From positions 1 through 5,206 of the forward strand of contig DAOVGE010000053.1 in NCBI GenBank assembly GCA_030672605.1: a stretch of DNA of 5,206 nucleotides. The letters run 5' to 3'. This stretch comes from Methanosarcinales archaeon. GTDB taxonomy: Archaea; Halobacteriota; Methanosarcinia; Methanosarcinales; Methanogasteraceae. Positions 1-5,206 of this stretch are shown in pieces; within the stretch, counting starts at the first letter, position 1, and each line of letters starts with the position of its first letter. A program made the position numbers and the translations under genes. The notes beneath the pieces are model-generated. The model saw nothing but the letters and a program-made list of their open reading frames with translations. It was not told where the DNA came from and did not search any database.

Positions 1-25
1 TTTCTCGTTAAATTAGAAAACAATA

Positions 26-57
26 ACGCAAAGACGCAAAGACGCGATGGCGCAAAG
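26..57. repeat. Short tandem array of a degenerate 8-base unit, ACGCAAAG
   Basis: Four head-to-tail 8-base units can be read: ACGCAAAG at 26-33 and 34-41, ACGCGATG at 42-49, and GCGCAAAG at 50-57. The first two are identical, the third has two substitutions and the fourth has one. The array lies in a gene-poor stretch immediately left of the larger inverted-repeat structure. No matching complementary arm (CTTTGCGT) is visible in the window, so this is a tandem repeat rather than half of a local hairpin. Arrays of this style occur between genes in some environmental genomes, but the family assignment is from general recollection and has not been checked. The unit structure is clear; the function is unknown. 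Confidence 0.7.
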
Positions 58-93
58 AACAAAAGTCTCCGGGTGCATTTCACTGGGATTTTC

Positions 94-394
94 GGCTCTT
101 CGCTATTTCGTGTGGGTAGTTGGAAATCAGGGTGACCCGACTGGGGTGAGTCATGGTGATGAAATTCTTTATTATGTTTTATAGATAATTAACCACAGAG
201 GTCACAGAGGAACACAGAGTTTTCTTATTGACAATTACTTACAAATACCATCTTAAAACAGGTTACATCTCTCTGTGACTCTCTGTGTCCTCTGTGGTTT
301 TATTCCCCATGTTTTATCCTGGATAGCTCTTCTGCACCGATGCCTCATTTAGCAGAATGGTGCTCGTGTCACCCACACGGAACAGCGAAGAACC
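94..394. repeat. Nested inverted-repeat structure (outer arms 97-117 and 371-391)
   Basis: The 21-base arm at 97-117 matches the reverse complement of 371-391 at 19 positions. A second, shorter pair inside it, 147-163 against 330-347, is related with one indel (TGAGTCATGGTGATGAA against TGAGGCATCGGTGCAGAA). The outer pair is centred at 244 and the second near 247. The innermost CACAGAG arms at 191-219 and 271-299 are centred at 245. A shared centre for three pairs argues for one palindromic structure, or for an element inserted into the loop of an older palindrome. The segments between the pairs (118-146 and 348-370) have diverged in length and sequence. No transposase gene is present. Confidence 0.65.
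183..308. mobile_element. Near-palindromic CACAGAG element with flanking 9-base direct repeats (candidate MITE-like element)
   Basis: The arms 191-219 and 271-299 are inverted copies matching at 25 of 29 positions, beginning AACCACAGAGG. Each arm holds three CACAGAG units spaced 9 or 10 bases apart, at 194, 203 and 213 on the left and mirrored at 271, 281 and 290 on the right. The loop is about 50 bases and AT-rich. The 9-mer ATGTTTTAT occurs in direct orientation at 174-182 and 309-317, 8 and 9 bases outside the arms and symmetrical about the same centre, as expected for a target-site duplication. The direct repeat is AT-rich, so chance is not excluded. At 126 bases with no coding capacity, the element would have to be non-autonomous. 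The repeat itself is certain; its mobility is inference. Confidence 0.55.
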
Positions 395-457
395 CCGCAC
401 AATATTAAGCACGTACCAAAAGTTCACATCATCTCCCCTTTCCGGAAATAAGAACAC
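314..457 (-). pseudogene. Short open frame resembling a displaced protein C-terminus; possible gene remnant
   Basis: On the minus strand an open frame starts at GTG 455-457, immediately after an in-frame TGA, and ends at TAA 314-316. It gives 47 residues ending in NEASVQKSYPG. It overlaps the last 29 bases of the flippase gene in another frame and has no convincing ribosome-binding site. Its central octapeptide GSSLFRVG is also encoded on the plus strand at 94-117, in a frame open from the left window edge to a TGA at 133-135. The three base differences between these copies are all at third codon positions and synonymous, which suggests that both descend from real coding sequence. It may be a fragment of a repeated or inverted gene, or only a repeat that happens to be open. 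I do not recognise the family. Confidence 0.25.
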
Positions 458-1862
458 TCAGCAGCCTTTGATCTTCCTCATCGAACCCGCCTATCAGGTA
501 AAGCACAACAAGGTAGAGAACCGCTGCGGATATGATGATCACAACCAGATTGAGCCCGCTGCAGAGATGGATAAAGAGAGCGGTAACGGCAGTTGCGATC
601 AACGGTCTCATGACAATTTTATGAAGTGATAATTTATATAAATATTTAGAGATGACATAGAAATATGCCAGAAAGAGAACGATCTCGGTTATCAGTGTGG
701 CAATCGCCGCCCCAATATAACTGAAACCGGGAATCAATATCAGATTCAGGACGATATTTAAGAGGGCACACCCTCCGACGATTACAGCCATCCGGTTCTG
801 CCTGTTTATTGCGACAAGCATGAAACCAAGCGGCAGGCAGATGAAGATTAAGAGCACGTCCCACGCCAGTATCTCAAGAGCGATCACCGAATTTGCAAAC
901 CCTTCGCCGTAGAGAAGGAGAATGATCTCATCGGCAAGCAGCGACATCCCCATTGCGATGGGCAAGCCCGAAATCAAGAGATACGTAAGTGCCTTCTCAT
1001 ACCCCATCACAAGCGAGTCCTTCGAAGATACATGGAGGCGCGACATCAATGGGAGGATGGCGTTCATAAAGAGGTGCGGGATCGGCGTGAACCCCAGAAC
1101 CAGATTATACGCAGCGTTATACCAGCCCACAACCGCAACTCCACCCATAATCGCGAGCATTATTGTATCGGTTCTTATGTATATCAGACTGAGGATTGTA
1201 ACAAGCCCCATCGGTAACGCAACCATAACCGTGCCCTTCCAGAAACCCGGATCCAGCGCCACCCCGGGTTTTACAAATCTCGTTTTGCAGACCACAAAAC
1301 TCAGCAGAAGATCAAGAAGAGAATATAATAGGAAGACGAGTGCGATTCCCATCAACCCATAACCCCGCAGCAGAACCGATACTCCCAGAACGACTCTCAC
1401 AATGTTCGATATCATCGTTATGGCTGATTCGTATTGCATTCTCTCGGATGCGCGGAATACCATCTTGAAAACGTCAGAGATGGATAAGATGAGCGTGTAT
1501 ATGGCAAATACATAGATGAGATTCTTCATATCCGCGTGATAACCTGTTGCATTGACTATTATCACAATCGCGGTGAAGATTATGAGCGACAACACCAGGC
1601 GTATGCCGAGGATATTTTTGAGGTACCTGCCTGCCTGCGCCGGATCTCTCGCAACCTCTCTCACCATCAACGTATTATATCCTATATCCGAAAAGATGGC
1701 AAAGATGGCGGTTAAGGCAATAACGAAGGAGTATTTACCAAATGCGACATCCCCCAGTGTTCTGGCGATTACAACTGACAATGCGAGCAGCAGGAACGCA
1801 ACCACGAAATGAGCGGTGAACAACGCCGCAATATTCTTTGCAACCCTCCTTAGCATCTTCAT
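429..1862 (-). CDS. Polysaccharide biosynthesis flippase, Wzx/RfbX-like (MOP superfamily)
   Basis: This is a 477-residue, very hydrophobic multi-pass membrane protein, the usual length for O-antigen or polysaccharide transporters of the MOP superfamily, which move lipid-linked sugar units across the cytoplasmic membrane. Family-typical stretches are ARTLGDVAFGKYSF near residues 33-46, DIGYNTLMVREVARD at 59-73, RTDTIMLAIMGG at 230-241, LYGEGFANSVIALEILAW at 317-334 and IGAAIATLITE at 383-393. It ends in an acidic tail (DEEDQRLL, 461-468). About 12-14 membrane segments can be drawn by eye. ATG 1860-1862 is the outer start, but a GGTGA lies directly against it and is better spaced (6 bases) for the ATG at 1854-1856, so the protein may begin two codons later. 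It is last in the minus-strand cluster, after the two glycosyltransferases. A MATE-type drug exporter is less likely given the neighbours. The sugar substrate cannot be inferred. Confidence 0.9.
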   Translation of the reverse strand: MKMLRRVAKNIAALFTAHFVVAFLLLALSVVIARTLGDVAFGKYSFVIALTAIFAIFSDIGYNTLMVREVARDPAQAGRYLKNILGIRLVLSLIIFTAIVIIVNATGYHADMKNLIYVFAIYTLILSISDVFKMVFRASERMQYESAITMISNIVRVVLGVSVLLRGYGLMGIALVFLLYSLLDLLLSFVVCKTRFVKPGVALDPGFWKGTVMVALPMGLVTILSLIYIRTDTIMLAIMGGVAVVGWYNAAYNLVLGFTPIPHLFMNAILPLMSRLHVSSKDSLVMGYEKALTYLLISGLPIAMGMSLLADEIILLLYGEGFANSVIALEILAWDVLLIFICLPLGFMLVAINRQNRMAVIVGGCALLNIVLNLILIPGFSYIGAAIATLITEIVLFLAYFYVISKYLYKLSLHKIVMRPLIATAVTALFIHLCSGLNLVVIIISAAVLYLVVLYLIGGFDEEDQRLLSVLISGKGR

Positions 1863-1884
1863 TCACCCCGTACGTACATATCAT

Positions 1885-2027
1885 ACATCTCAGGGCACTT
1901 ACTCAATATTGTGTGGATATCCGCATATAACACCACGAGGTTGCACAAGATTAACACAAAAATCTTGTGGAAATCTGTGAAATTGTGTGGTTCCCACCAC
2001 AAGTTATTGAGCGTGCACATCTCAGGG
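1885..2027. mobile_element. Palindromic element (1896-2016) with exact 11-base flanking direct repeats; candidate MITE
   Basis: ACATCTCAGGG occurs exactly at 1885-1895 and again at 2017-2027 in the same orientation. The 121 bases between form a near-palindrome. Outer arms pair CTCAATA (1902-1908) with TATTGAG (2005-2011), plus GCAC (1895-1898) with GTGC (2013-2016). Inner arms give a perfect 9-base stem, CACAAGATT (1944-1952) with AATCTTGTG (1961-1969), around an 8-base loop. The CTCAATA and inner pairs are both centred exactly at 1956.5. CAC-type motifs recur about every 10-11 bases in the left inner arm, mirrored by TGTG on the right. Removing the element and one direct-repeat copy (132 bases) would shrink the 168-base spacer between the glycosyltransferase and flippase genes to 36 bases, a normal operon gap. 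There is no transposase, so it would depend on one elsewhere. The structure is seen directly; past transposition is inferred. Confidence 0.65.
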
Positions 2028-2030
2028 ATG

Positions 2031-3212
2031 CTAATCTCCTCCGTACACCTGCTCGGTCAGATCCGCCATATTCCCGACCGAATACCGTTTAACATACTCC
2101 AAGCCAGACTCGCGTATCCTACTCCGGACGCAATCGTTCTTTAATAAACAGAGGACACTCTCGAAGAACTTCTCCTCATTCTCCGCAAGCAGACCGGTTT
2201 TTCCATGCTCTATGAGCGTCCTGACCGATGGAATCGAGTAAGCAACACAGGGAAGTCCGCTAGCCATCGCCTCCAGGAGAACAATACCAAATCCCTCCAT
2301 CCTTGACGGAAGCACAAAGATATCTGCCTCCCGGTACTTTTTCAACAGATCCTCTCTTGAGACCTCGCCCGTGAAGATAACCTTCTCTCTAACTCCGATC
2401 CTATCGGAAAGATCCTCTATCTCACGCCTGAATCCGGAATCGCCCCCGACGATCGTCAACCTGACATCAGGCTCGCTCGCAAGCAATGCCGGCATCATCC
2501 CGACCACATCCTGAATCCCTTTGTATTTCTCAATTCTGCCAACAACGAGCAGGCTATTGCCGCTTTTATCTTTAGCAGGATCTTCGCAACTCACATATTT
2601 TTCCAGATCTATTGCGTTCGGTATCACCGTTATCCTCGATTCATCTCCGCCTCTGTTAGTGTACTGCTCGATCTGATCCTCTGTTAGCGCGATTATCTTC
2701 GATGTGTTCTTGAGGAGATATCTGCCGAGACTCAGGTCGTATATCCTTTTGAGGATTCTGGCACTGAGTGGCAGGTCATCAGTTATGAGCATGTCATGCC
2801 CTGTGAGAACAAATGTTTTTCTTCTTTTTTTTGCGATATAGCAGCCATAAACGCTGGATAACAGATGGTAGCCATGGGCGTGGACGATGTCACATTTCTC
2901 GATGTCCATCTTCAATTCCCTGAACAGACCCGGGCTCCAGATGAAACTCCAGAACCTGAGCGCGACATCAAACCGCCTCACGCAGATCCCATCGACTGTC
3001 TCCTTCTCAGGAAGACCCGGGCTCCTGGCAGTCCGTGTGATTGCCGGGGGTACAAGGTGCAGACATGGAATATCTTCATTATCCAGGCTGTTTAGTGTGT
3101 AAACAGTGACCTCGTTGCCTCTTTTGACCAGTTCTCTTCCCAGGATGTGTACATGCTCCTGCATGCCCCCGATCGAAGGGAAAAACCGGTGTTGCAGCAT
3201 CGATATTCTCAT
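2031..3212 (-). CDS. Glycosyltransferase family 4 (GT-B fold, RfaB/PimA-like)
   Basis: This 393-residue protein should transfer a sugar from a nucleotide-sugar donor to a lipid-linked or glycan acceptor on the cytoplasmic face. The N-terminal Rossmann half shows FFPSIGGMQEHV near residues 10-21, DIVHAHG at 108-114 and TGHD at 137-140. The C-terminal donor-binding half shows VIPNAID at 196-202, LVVGRIEKYKG at 222-232, FTGEVSREDL at 280-289 and the retaining-enzyme E-x7-E motif EGFGIVLLE at 306-314. Length and motif order are complete for the family. ATG 3210-3212 is chosen because MRISMLQHRFFPSIGG matches the usual N-terminus. An in-frame extension as far as 3329 exists, but it overlaps the upstream glycosyltransferase gene and looks unlike the family. 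No strong ribosome-binding site precedes the chosen ATG. The gene is 61 bases downstream of the family 2 glycosyltransferase and probably cotranscribed with it. The sugar specificity is unknown. Confidence 0.92.
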   Translation of the reverse strand: MRISMLQHRFFPSIGGMQEHVHILGRELVKRGNEVTVYTLNSLDNEDIPCLHLVPPAITRTARSPGLPEKETVDGICVRRFDVALRFWSFIWSPGLFRELKMDIEKCDIVHAHGYHLLSSVYGCYIAKKRRKTFVLTGHDMLITDDLPLSARILKRIYDLSLGRYLLKNTSKIIALTEDQIEQYTNRGGDESRITVIPNAIDLEKYVSCEDPAKDKSGNSLLVVGRIEKYKGIQDVVGMMPALLASEPDVRLTIVGGDSGFRREIEDLSDRIGVREKVIFTGEVSREDLLKKYREADIFVLPSRMEGFGIVLLEAMASGLPCVAYSIPSVRTLIEHGKTGLLAENEEKFFESVLCLLKNDCVRSRIRESGLEYVKRYSVGNMADLTEQVYGGD

Positions 3213-3273
3213 GCAAGGAACATCTTTATCGCACAATCTCAAAAAAGAGTGGCATCGACCGCCACCTGCCGCC

Positions 3274-4131
3274 TCATAGATCGTCCTTCTCCGATTCATG
3301 ATATGCATCCACGATCGGCTGCAGCACAACCCCCGTGCATATACCGACAGCGGATAACATCAAGAGCGCGAGCGGTAATCCATTGCTGTCCATGATCTCA
3401 TTTCCTACAATACTCGCGCCGAGCAGTAATCCAGCAATTCCAGCAATTCCGATGCATGTTGAATGGTCCTGCGCCGCCTTCCGCAGTATGCTTGCCAGAA
3501 CGATTGTTCCGTGATGCACCGGATTCTGGCTGGATGTGCTGCCGACATCGTACCGGCAGGTTATCGGAACCTCACTGATTTCTAGCTTGTGTTTCTTTGC
3601 CTGAAAGAGTATTCCTGATCCGGCAGACATGTCGGATGCTGTTATCTCTATTGTGCTCATCGCTTTTCTCGAATACGCACGAAAACCGCTCTGCGAGTCT
3701 GATACAGCCATACCACCCACCGCATTTGTCGCAGCAGTGAGCACCCGTATGCCAATTCTCCGGTACAGCGGAATGCAACGCCCATTATCCCCTCTAAAGC
3801 GTGAGCCAATCACGATATCAGAGCCCTCGTCCAGTGCATGGATGAGTTGCCGGATATCCGTAGGGTCATGCTGCTCATCAGAATCGAGTGTTACCAGTGT
3901 ATCTGCATGCATCCTCTTTGCAGTCTCAAAACACGCACGTATGGCGGCACCGTACCCCCTGTTTCTCGCGTGCCGTACCACGACTGCGCCGCATGCAAGG
4001 GCGATTGCGGACGTTCTATCGGTGCTGCCATCGTCCACCACAACCACACGATCGACGTGTTTCGCTGCACCAATGATCACCTCTGCGATGTGCTTCTCCT
4101 CGTTGTACGCGGGTAGGGCTGCGATGATCAT
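3274..4131 (-). CDS. Glycosyltransferase family 2, polyprenyl/dolichyl-phosphate sugar synthase-like, with two C-terminal membrane segments
   Basis: This 285-residue GT-A fold inverting transferase resembles dolichyl-phosphate mannose/glucose synthases, which load a sugar from NDP-sugar onto a polyprenyl phosphate carrier. Visible motifs are PAYNEEKHI at 7-15, VVDDGSTD at 31-38, the metal-binding region LDSDEQHDP at 82-90, GSRFRG at 109-114 and SDSQSGFRAYS at 144-154. Two hydrophobic spans follow near 225-245 and 251-274, consistent with membrane anchoring of the catalytic domain. ATG 4129-4131 is preferred because MIIAALPAYNEE is the normal N-terminus and GGAG lies 9 bases upstream. A GTG at 4195-4197 would add 22 residues with no family resemblance. 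The gene is the first of the minus-strand cluster and probably feeds lipid-linked sugar to the downstream transferase and flippase steps. The donor sugar is not determinable from sequence alone. Confidence 0.92.
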   Translation of the reverse strand: MIIAALPAYNEEKHIAEVIIGAAKHVDRVVVVDDGSTDRTSAIALACGAVVVRHARNRGYGAAIRACFETAKRMHADTLVTLDSDEQHDPTDIRQLIHALDEGSDIVIGSRFRGDNGRCIPLYRRIGIRVLTAATNAVGGMAVSDSQSGFRAYSRKAMSTIEITASDMSAGSGILFQAKKHKLEISEVPITCRYDVGSTSSQNPVHHGTIVLASILRKAAQDHSTCIGIAGIAGLLLGASIVGNEIMDSNGLPLALLMLSAVGICTGVVLQPIVDAYHESEKDDL

Positions 4132-4202
4132 GGGGTTTGGCTCCGGGATGTTATGTTGGAGTCGCGCATCAACATAAAGGTAATGGTCAACTGTCACCCC
4201 CG

Positions 4203-4214
4203 TAATTCGAATTA
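4203..4214. promoter_or_regulatory. Perfect 12-base palindrome, possible operator
   Basis: TAATTCGAATTA is a perfect palindrome in the divergent spacer, 72 bases upstream of the preferred glycosyltransferase start and downstream of the TATA-like boxes proposed for that strand. A repressor bound there could block transcription of the glycosyltransferase operon. A 12-base palindrome in AT-rich sequence can arise by chance, and no second copy was seen in the window. Confidence 0.25.
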
Positions 4215-4270
4215 GGGATTGGAATTTTGTTCAAATCATACTAATAGCCTATTATATGCATACTTAATGT

Positions 4271-4280
4271 GATATAAAGT
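4271..4280 (-). promoter_or_regulatory. Candidate archaeal TATA box for the glycosyltransferase-flippase operon
   Basis: Read on the minus strand this is ACTTTATATC, close to the archaeal box A pattern TTTATATA. Initiation about 25 bases downstream, near 4247, would give a leader of about 115 bases to the preferred ATG. A second AT-rich candidate, GCATATAATA on the same strand (4250-4259), would start transcription nearer 4226. There is no obvious purine-rich BRE upstream, so the assignment is tentative. Confidence 0.35.
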
Positions 4281-4368
4281 ACAAACACGACATATTTTTT
4301 AAAAAAACCATTGTGATTTCAGCTTTTTTTGGCTGTTGCGGGTCGTTGAGAATAGAAGTGTGTCATAT

Positions 4369-4377
4369 TGATATAAC
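4369..4377 (+). promoter_or_regulatory. Candidate TATA box for a leaderless transcript of the CPBP protease gene
   Basis: TGATATAAC lies with its centre about 27 bases before the ATG at 4400, the normal distance between an archaeal TATA box and the transcription start. That would place the transcript start at or next to the ATG and explains the lack of a well-spaced ribosome-binding site there. A T6A7 tract at 4295-4307 is a less likely alternative serving the upstream GTG at 4313. Confidence 0.3.
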
Positions 4378-4399
4378 ATCAGGTAGAATAGTAACAAAT

Positions 4400-5143
4400 A
4401 TGATTCCGGATAAAAGGATAATAGTTCCGTTGCTTCTCCTCGCAATCGGCGAGGTGCTGATATTTAACGGACTGGTCGTGCATGGCATGGCAATATATAT
4501 ATTTAATTTATTCATTATTTATATTTTGATAATCCGGGGGGGTGATGATAGTGACGTGGCACTGATGCAGAGGTTGTTGCTGCTACCATTATTCCGAATC
4601 ATGATCATCGCAATGCCCCTCTCTTTCTCTTCGACCAGACTGCACTGGTATCTGCTGGTGGGTTGTGCGATGCTTCCGGCAATCTACATCGTCACAAAGA
4701 CGGGGCGGTTAGGATATGGCGAACCCGGAGTCAACAGGGTTGTACTGAAATACATACCAGCAGCGATTGTGCTCGGGTCTCTTCTCGGCATCGCCGAACG
4801 CCGAATCCTCAATCCGGTACCGCTGTTGTCAGAGGCAGGCATTGCCCATGTTCTGATTTTTGTATTGATAATGCTATTTATAGCATCGGTCGAGGAGATC
4901 ATATTCAGATCGCTCATACAGACGGCGTTCGAAGAGTTCTATGGCATGCACTATGCATTGCTCGTAACGGCTGTTCTGTATGGCATCATGCACTCAGGAT
5001 ACGGCAACGGCTCAGAAATTGCATTCGGGATCTTCTCAGGACTGATCCTCGGGTACGTCTTTCAGAAAACGAGAAGCCTACCGCTTGTTGTGCTGATCCA
5101 CAGTTTCGAAGGGGTTTTTCTATTTTCGTATCTGTTTAGCTGA
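4400..5143 (+). CDS. CPBP family intramembrane metalloprotease (Rce1/Abi-like)
   Basis: This 247-residue multi-pass protein carries the CPBP (Abi/CAAX protease) signature in its C-terminal half. EEIIFR at 165-170 is the EExxxR motif, YGIMH at 194-198 matches the aromatic-xxx-His motif, and HSFEG at 234-238 supplies the third motif, with glycine where asparagine is common. The two glutamates and two histidines are the expected catalytic or metal-ligand residues. About nine hydrophobic spans can be drawn, at roughly 7-27, 29-46, 59-76, 83-98, 115-132, 149-164, 183-197, 206-221 and 227-246. ATG 4400 is chosen because a membrane segment follows at once and a TATA-like box lies at leaderless spacing. 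The frame is open back to GTG 4313, which would add 29 non-family residues. Members cleave prenylated proteins or bacteriocin-like substrates, or have unknown targets. Placement beside surface-glycan genes hints at a cell-envelope role, which is inference only. Confidence 0.85.
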   Translation: MIPDKRIIVPLLLLAIGEVLIFNGLVVHGMAIYIFNLFIIYILIIRGGDDSDVALMQRLLLLPLFRIMIIAMPLSFSSTRLHWYLLVGCAMLPAIYIVTKTGRLGYGEPGVNRVVLKYIPAAIVLGSLLGIAERRILNPVPLLSEAGIAHVLIFVLIMLFIASVEEIIFRSLIQTAFEEFYGMHYALLVTAVLYGIMHSGYGNGSEIAFGIFSGLILGYVFQKTRSLPLVVLIHSFEGVFLFSYLFS

Positions 5144-5160
5144 GGCGAAAAAACACGAGA

Positions 5161-5205
5161 TTATGTAATGGTCAATCCGACTATGAACACAAGAGCGACG
5201 ATGCT
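5161..5205 (-). CDS. C-terminal end of a convergent minus-strand gene (partial)
   Basis: On the minus strand the window edge reads in frame as SIVALVFIVGLTIT followed by TAA (5161-5163). The 14 residues are uniformly hydrophobic, as in a terminal membrane segment. The stop lies 17 bases beyond the stop of the plus-strand protease gene, a normal convergent gap, and a run of six T on the minus strand (5148-5153) just after it could end transcription. So little is visible that this may be chance; the family cannot be named. Confidence 0.35.
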   Translation of the reverse strand, partial: SIVALVFIVGLTIT

Positions 5206-5206
5206 C

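Noticed and set aside
191..299. CRISPR-like array from the recurring CACAGAG units
   Set aside because: The units are only 7 bases long with 2-3 base gaps and are mirrored about a centre. There are no spacers of CRISPR size and no cas genes.
922..1362. 146-codon plus-strand open frame opposite the flippase gene
   Set aside because: It lies entirely antisense to a well-supported membrane protein gene, and its translation has no recognisable family or ribosome-binding site.
1944..1969. Intrinsic terminator hairpin between the glycosyltransferase and flippase genes
   Set aside because: The stem is AT-rich, no T-run follows it on the transcribed strand, and it belongs to a larger symmetric element; archaeal termination does not usually rely on such hairpins.
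3213..3329. N-terminal extension of the family 4 glycosyltransferase upstream of ATG 3210-3212
   Set aside because: It overlaps the end of the preceding gene and encodes Arg/Gly/Cys-rich sequence unlike the family; the conserved N-terminus begins at the internal ATG.
3629..4177. 182-codon plus-strand open frame opposite the family 2 glycosyltransferase
   Set aside because: It is antisense to a gene with complete family motifs, and its Ser/Ala/Arg-rich composition is typical of a reading-frame shadow.
4313..4399. Extended GTG start for the CPBP protease
   Set aside because: The extra 29 residues do not resemble the family, no ribosome-binding site precedes the GTG, and the proposed TATA box lies inside the extension. 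It cannot be fully excluded.
1..5206. tRNA, rRNA, transposase, toxin-antitoxin or defence genes
   Set aside because: Reading both strands by eye showed no tRNA-like cloverleaf, rRNA segment, or open frame with transposase or defence-system motifs.

Overview
The window looks like chromosomal DNA from an uncultured euryarchaeon, plausibly a methanogen or anaerobic methane/alkane oxidiser lineage. This rests on the mix of protein families, frequent AGA/AGG arginine and ATA isoleucine codons, TATA-box-like rather than -35/-10 promoter signals, weak or absent Shine-Dalgarno sequences, and intergenic short-unit repeats. The taxonomy is inference; no rRNA or marker gene is present.

Layout. Positions 1-428 carry no convincing gene. 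They hold a tandem 8-mer array (26-57), a nested inverted-repeat structure centred near 245 (94-394) with a CACAGAG-type palindromic element (183-308) at its heart, and remnants that read like broken coding sequence. A minus-strand cluster follows, transcribed right to left: a family 2 polyprenyl-phosphate-type glycosyltransferase (3274-4131), a family 4 glycosyltransferase (2031-3212) and a Wzx-like polysaccharide flippase (429-1862). Between the two glycosyltransferases there is a 61-base spacer. Between the second glycosyltransferase and the flippase lies a 168-base spacer filled mostly by a second palindromic element (1896-2016), flanked by an exact 11-base direct repeat. A divergent promoter region (about 4132-4399) separates this cluster from a plus-strand CPBP-family membrane protease gene (4400-5143). 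The last 46 bases contain the C-terminal codons of a convergent minus-strand gene that runs out of the window.

How the genes fit together. The glycosyltransferases and flippase form a plausible module for building a lipid-linked glycan on the cytoplasmic face and moving it outward, as in archaeal surface polysaccharide or S-layer N-glycan synthesis. No polymerase, ligase or oligosaccharyltransferase is in view, so the final product is unknown. The CPBP protein may act on surface or membrane proteins, but its link to the cluster is only positional.

The protein-coding genes are ordinary. The unusual content is in the spacers: two independent, roughly 120-base, near-palindromic elements with CAC motifs every 9-11 bases, each symmetrically bracketed by a 9- or 11-base direct repeat like a target-site duplication. 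They suggest a small non-autonomous mobile element family with no transposase in the window.
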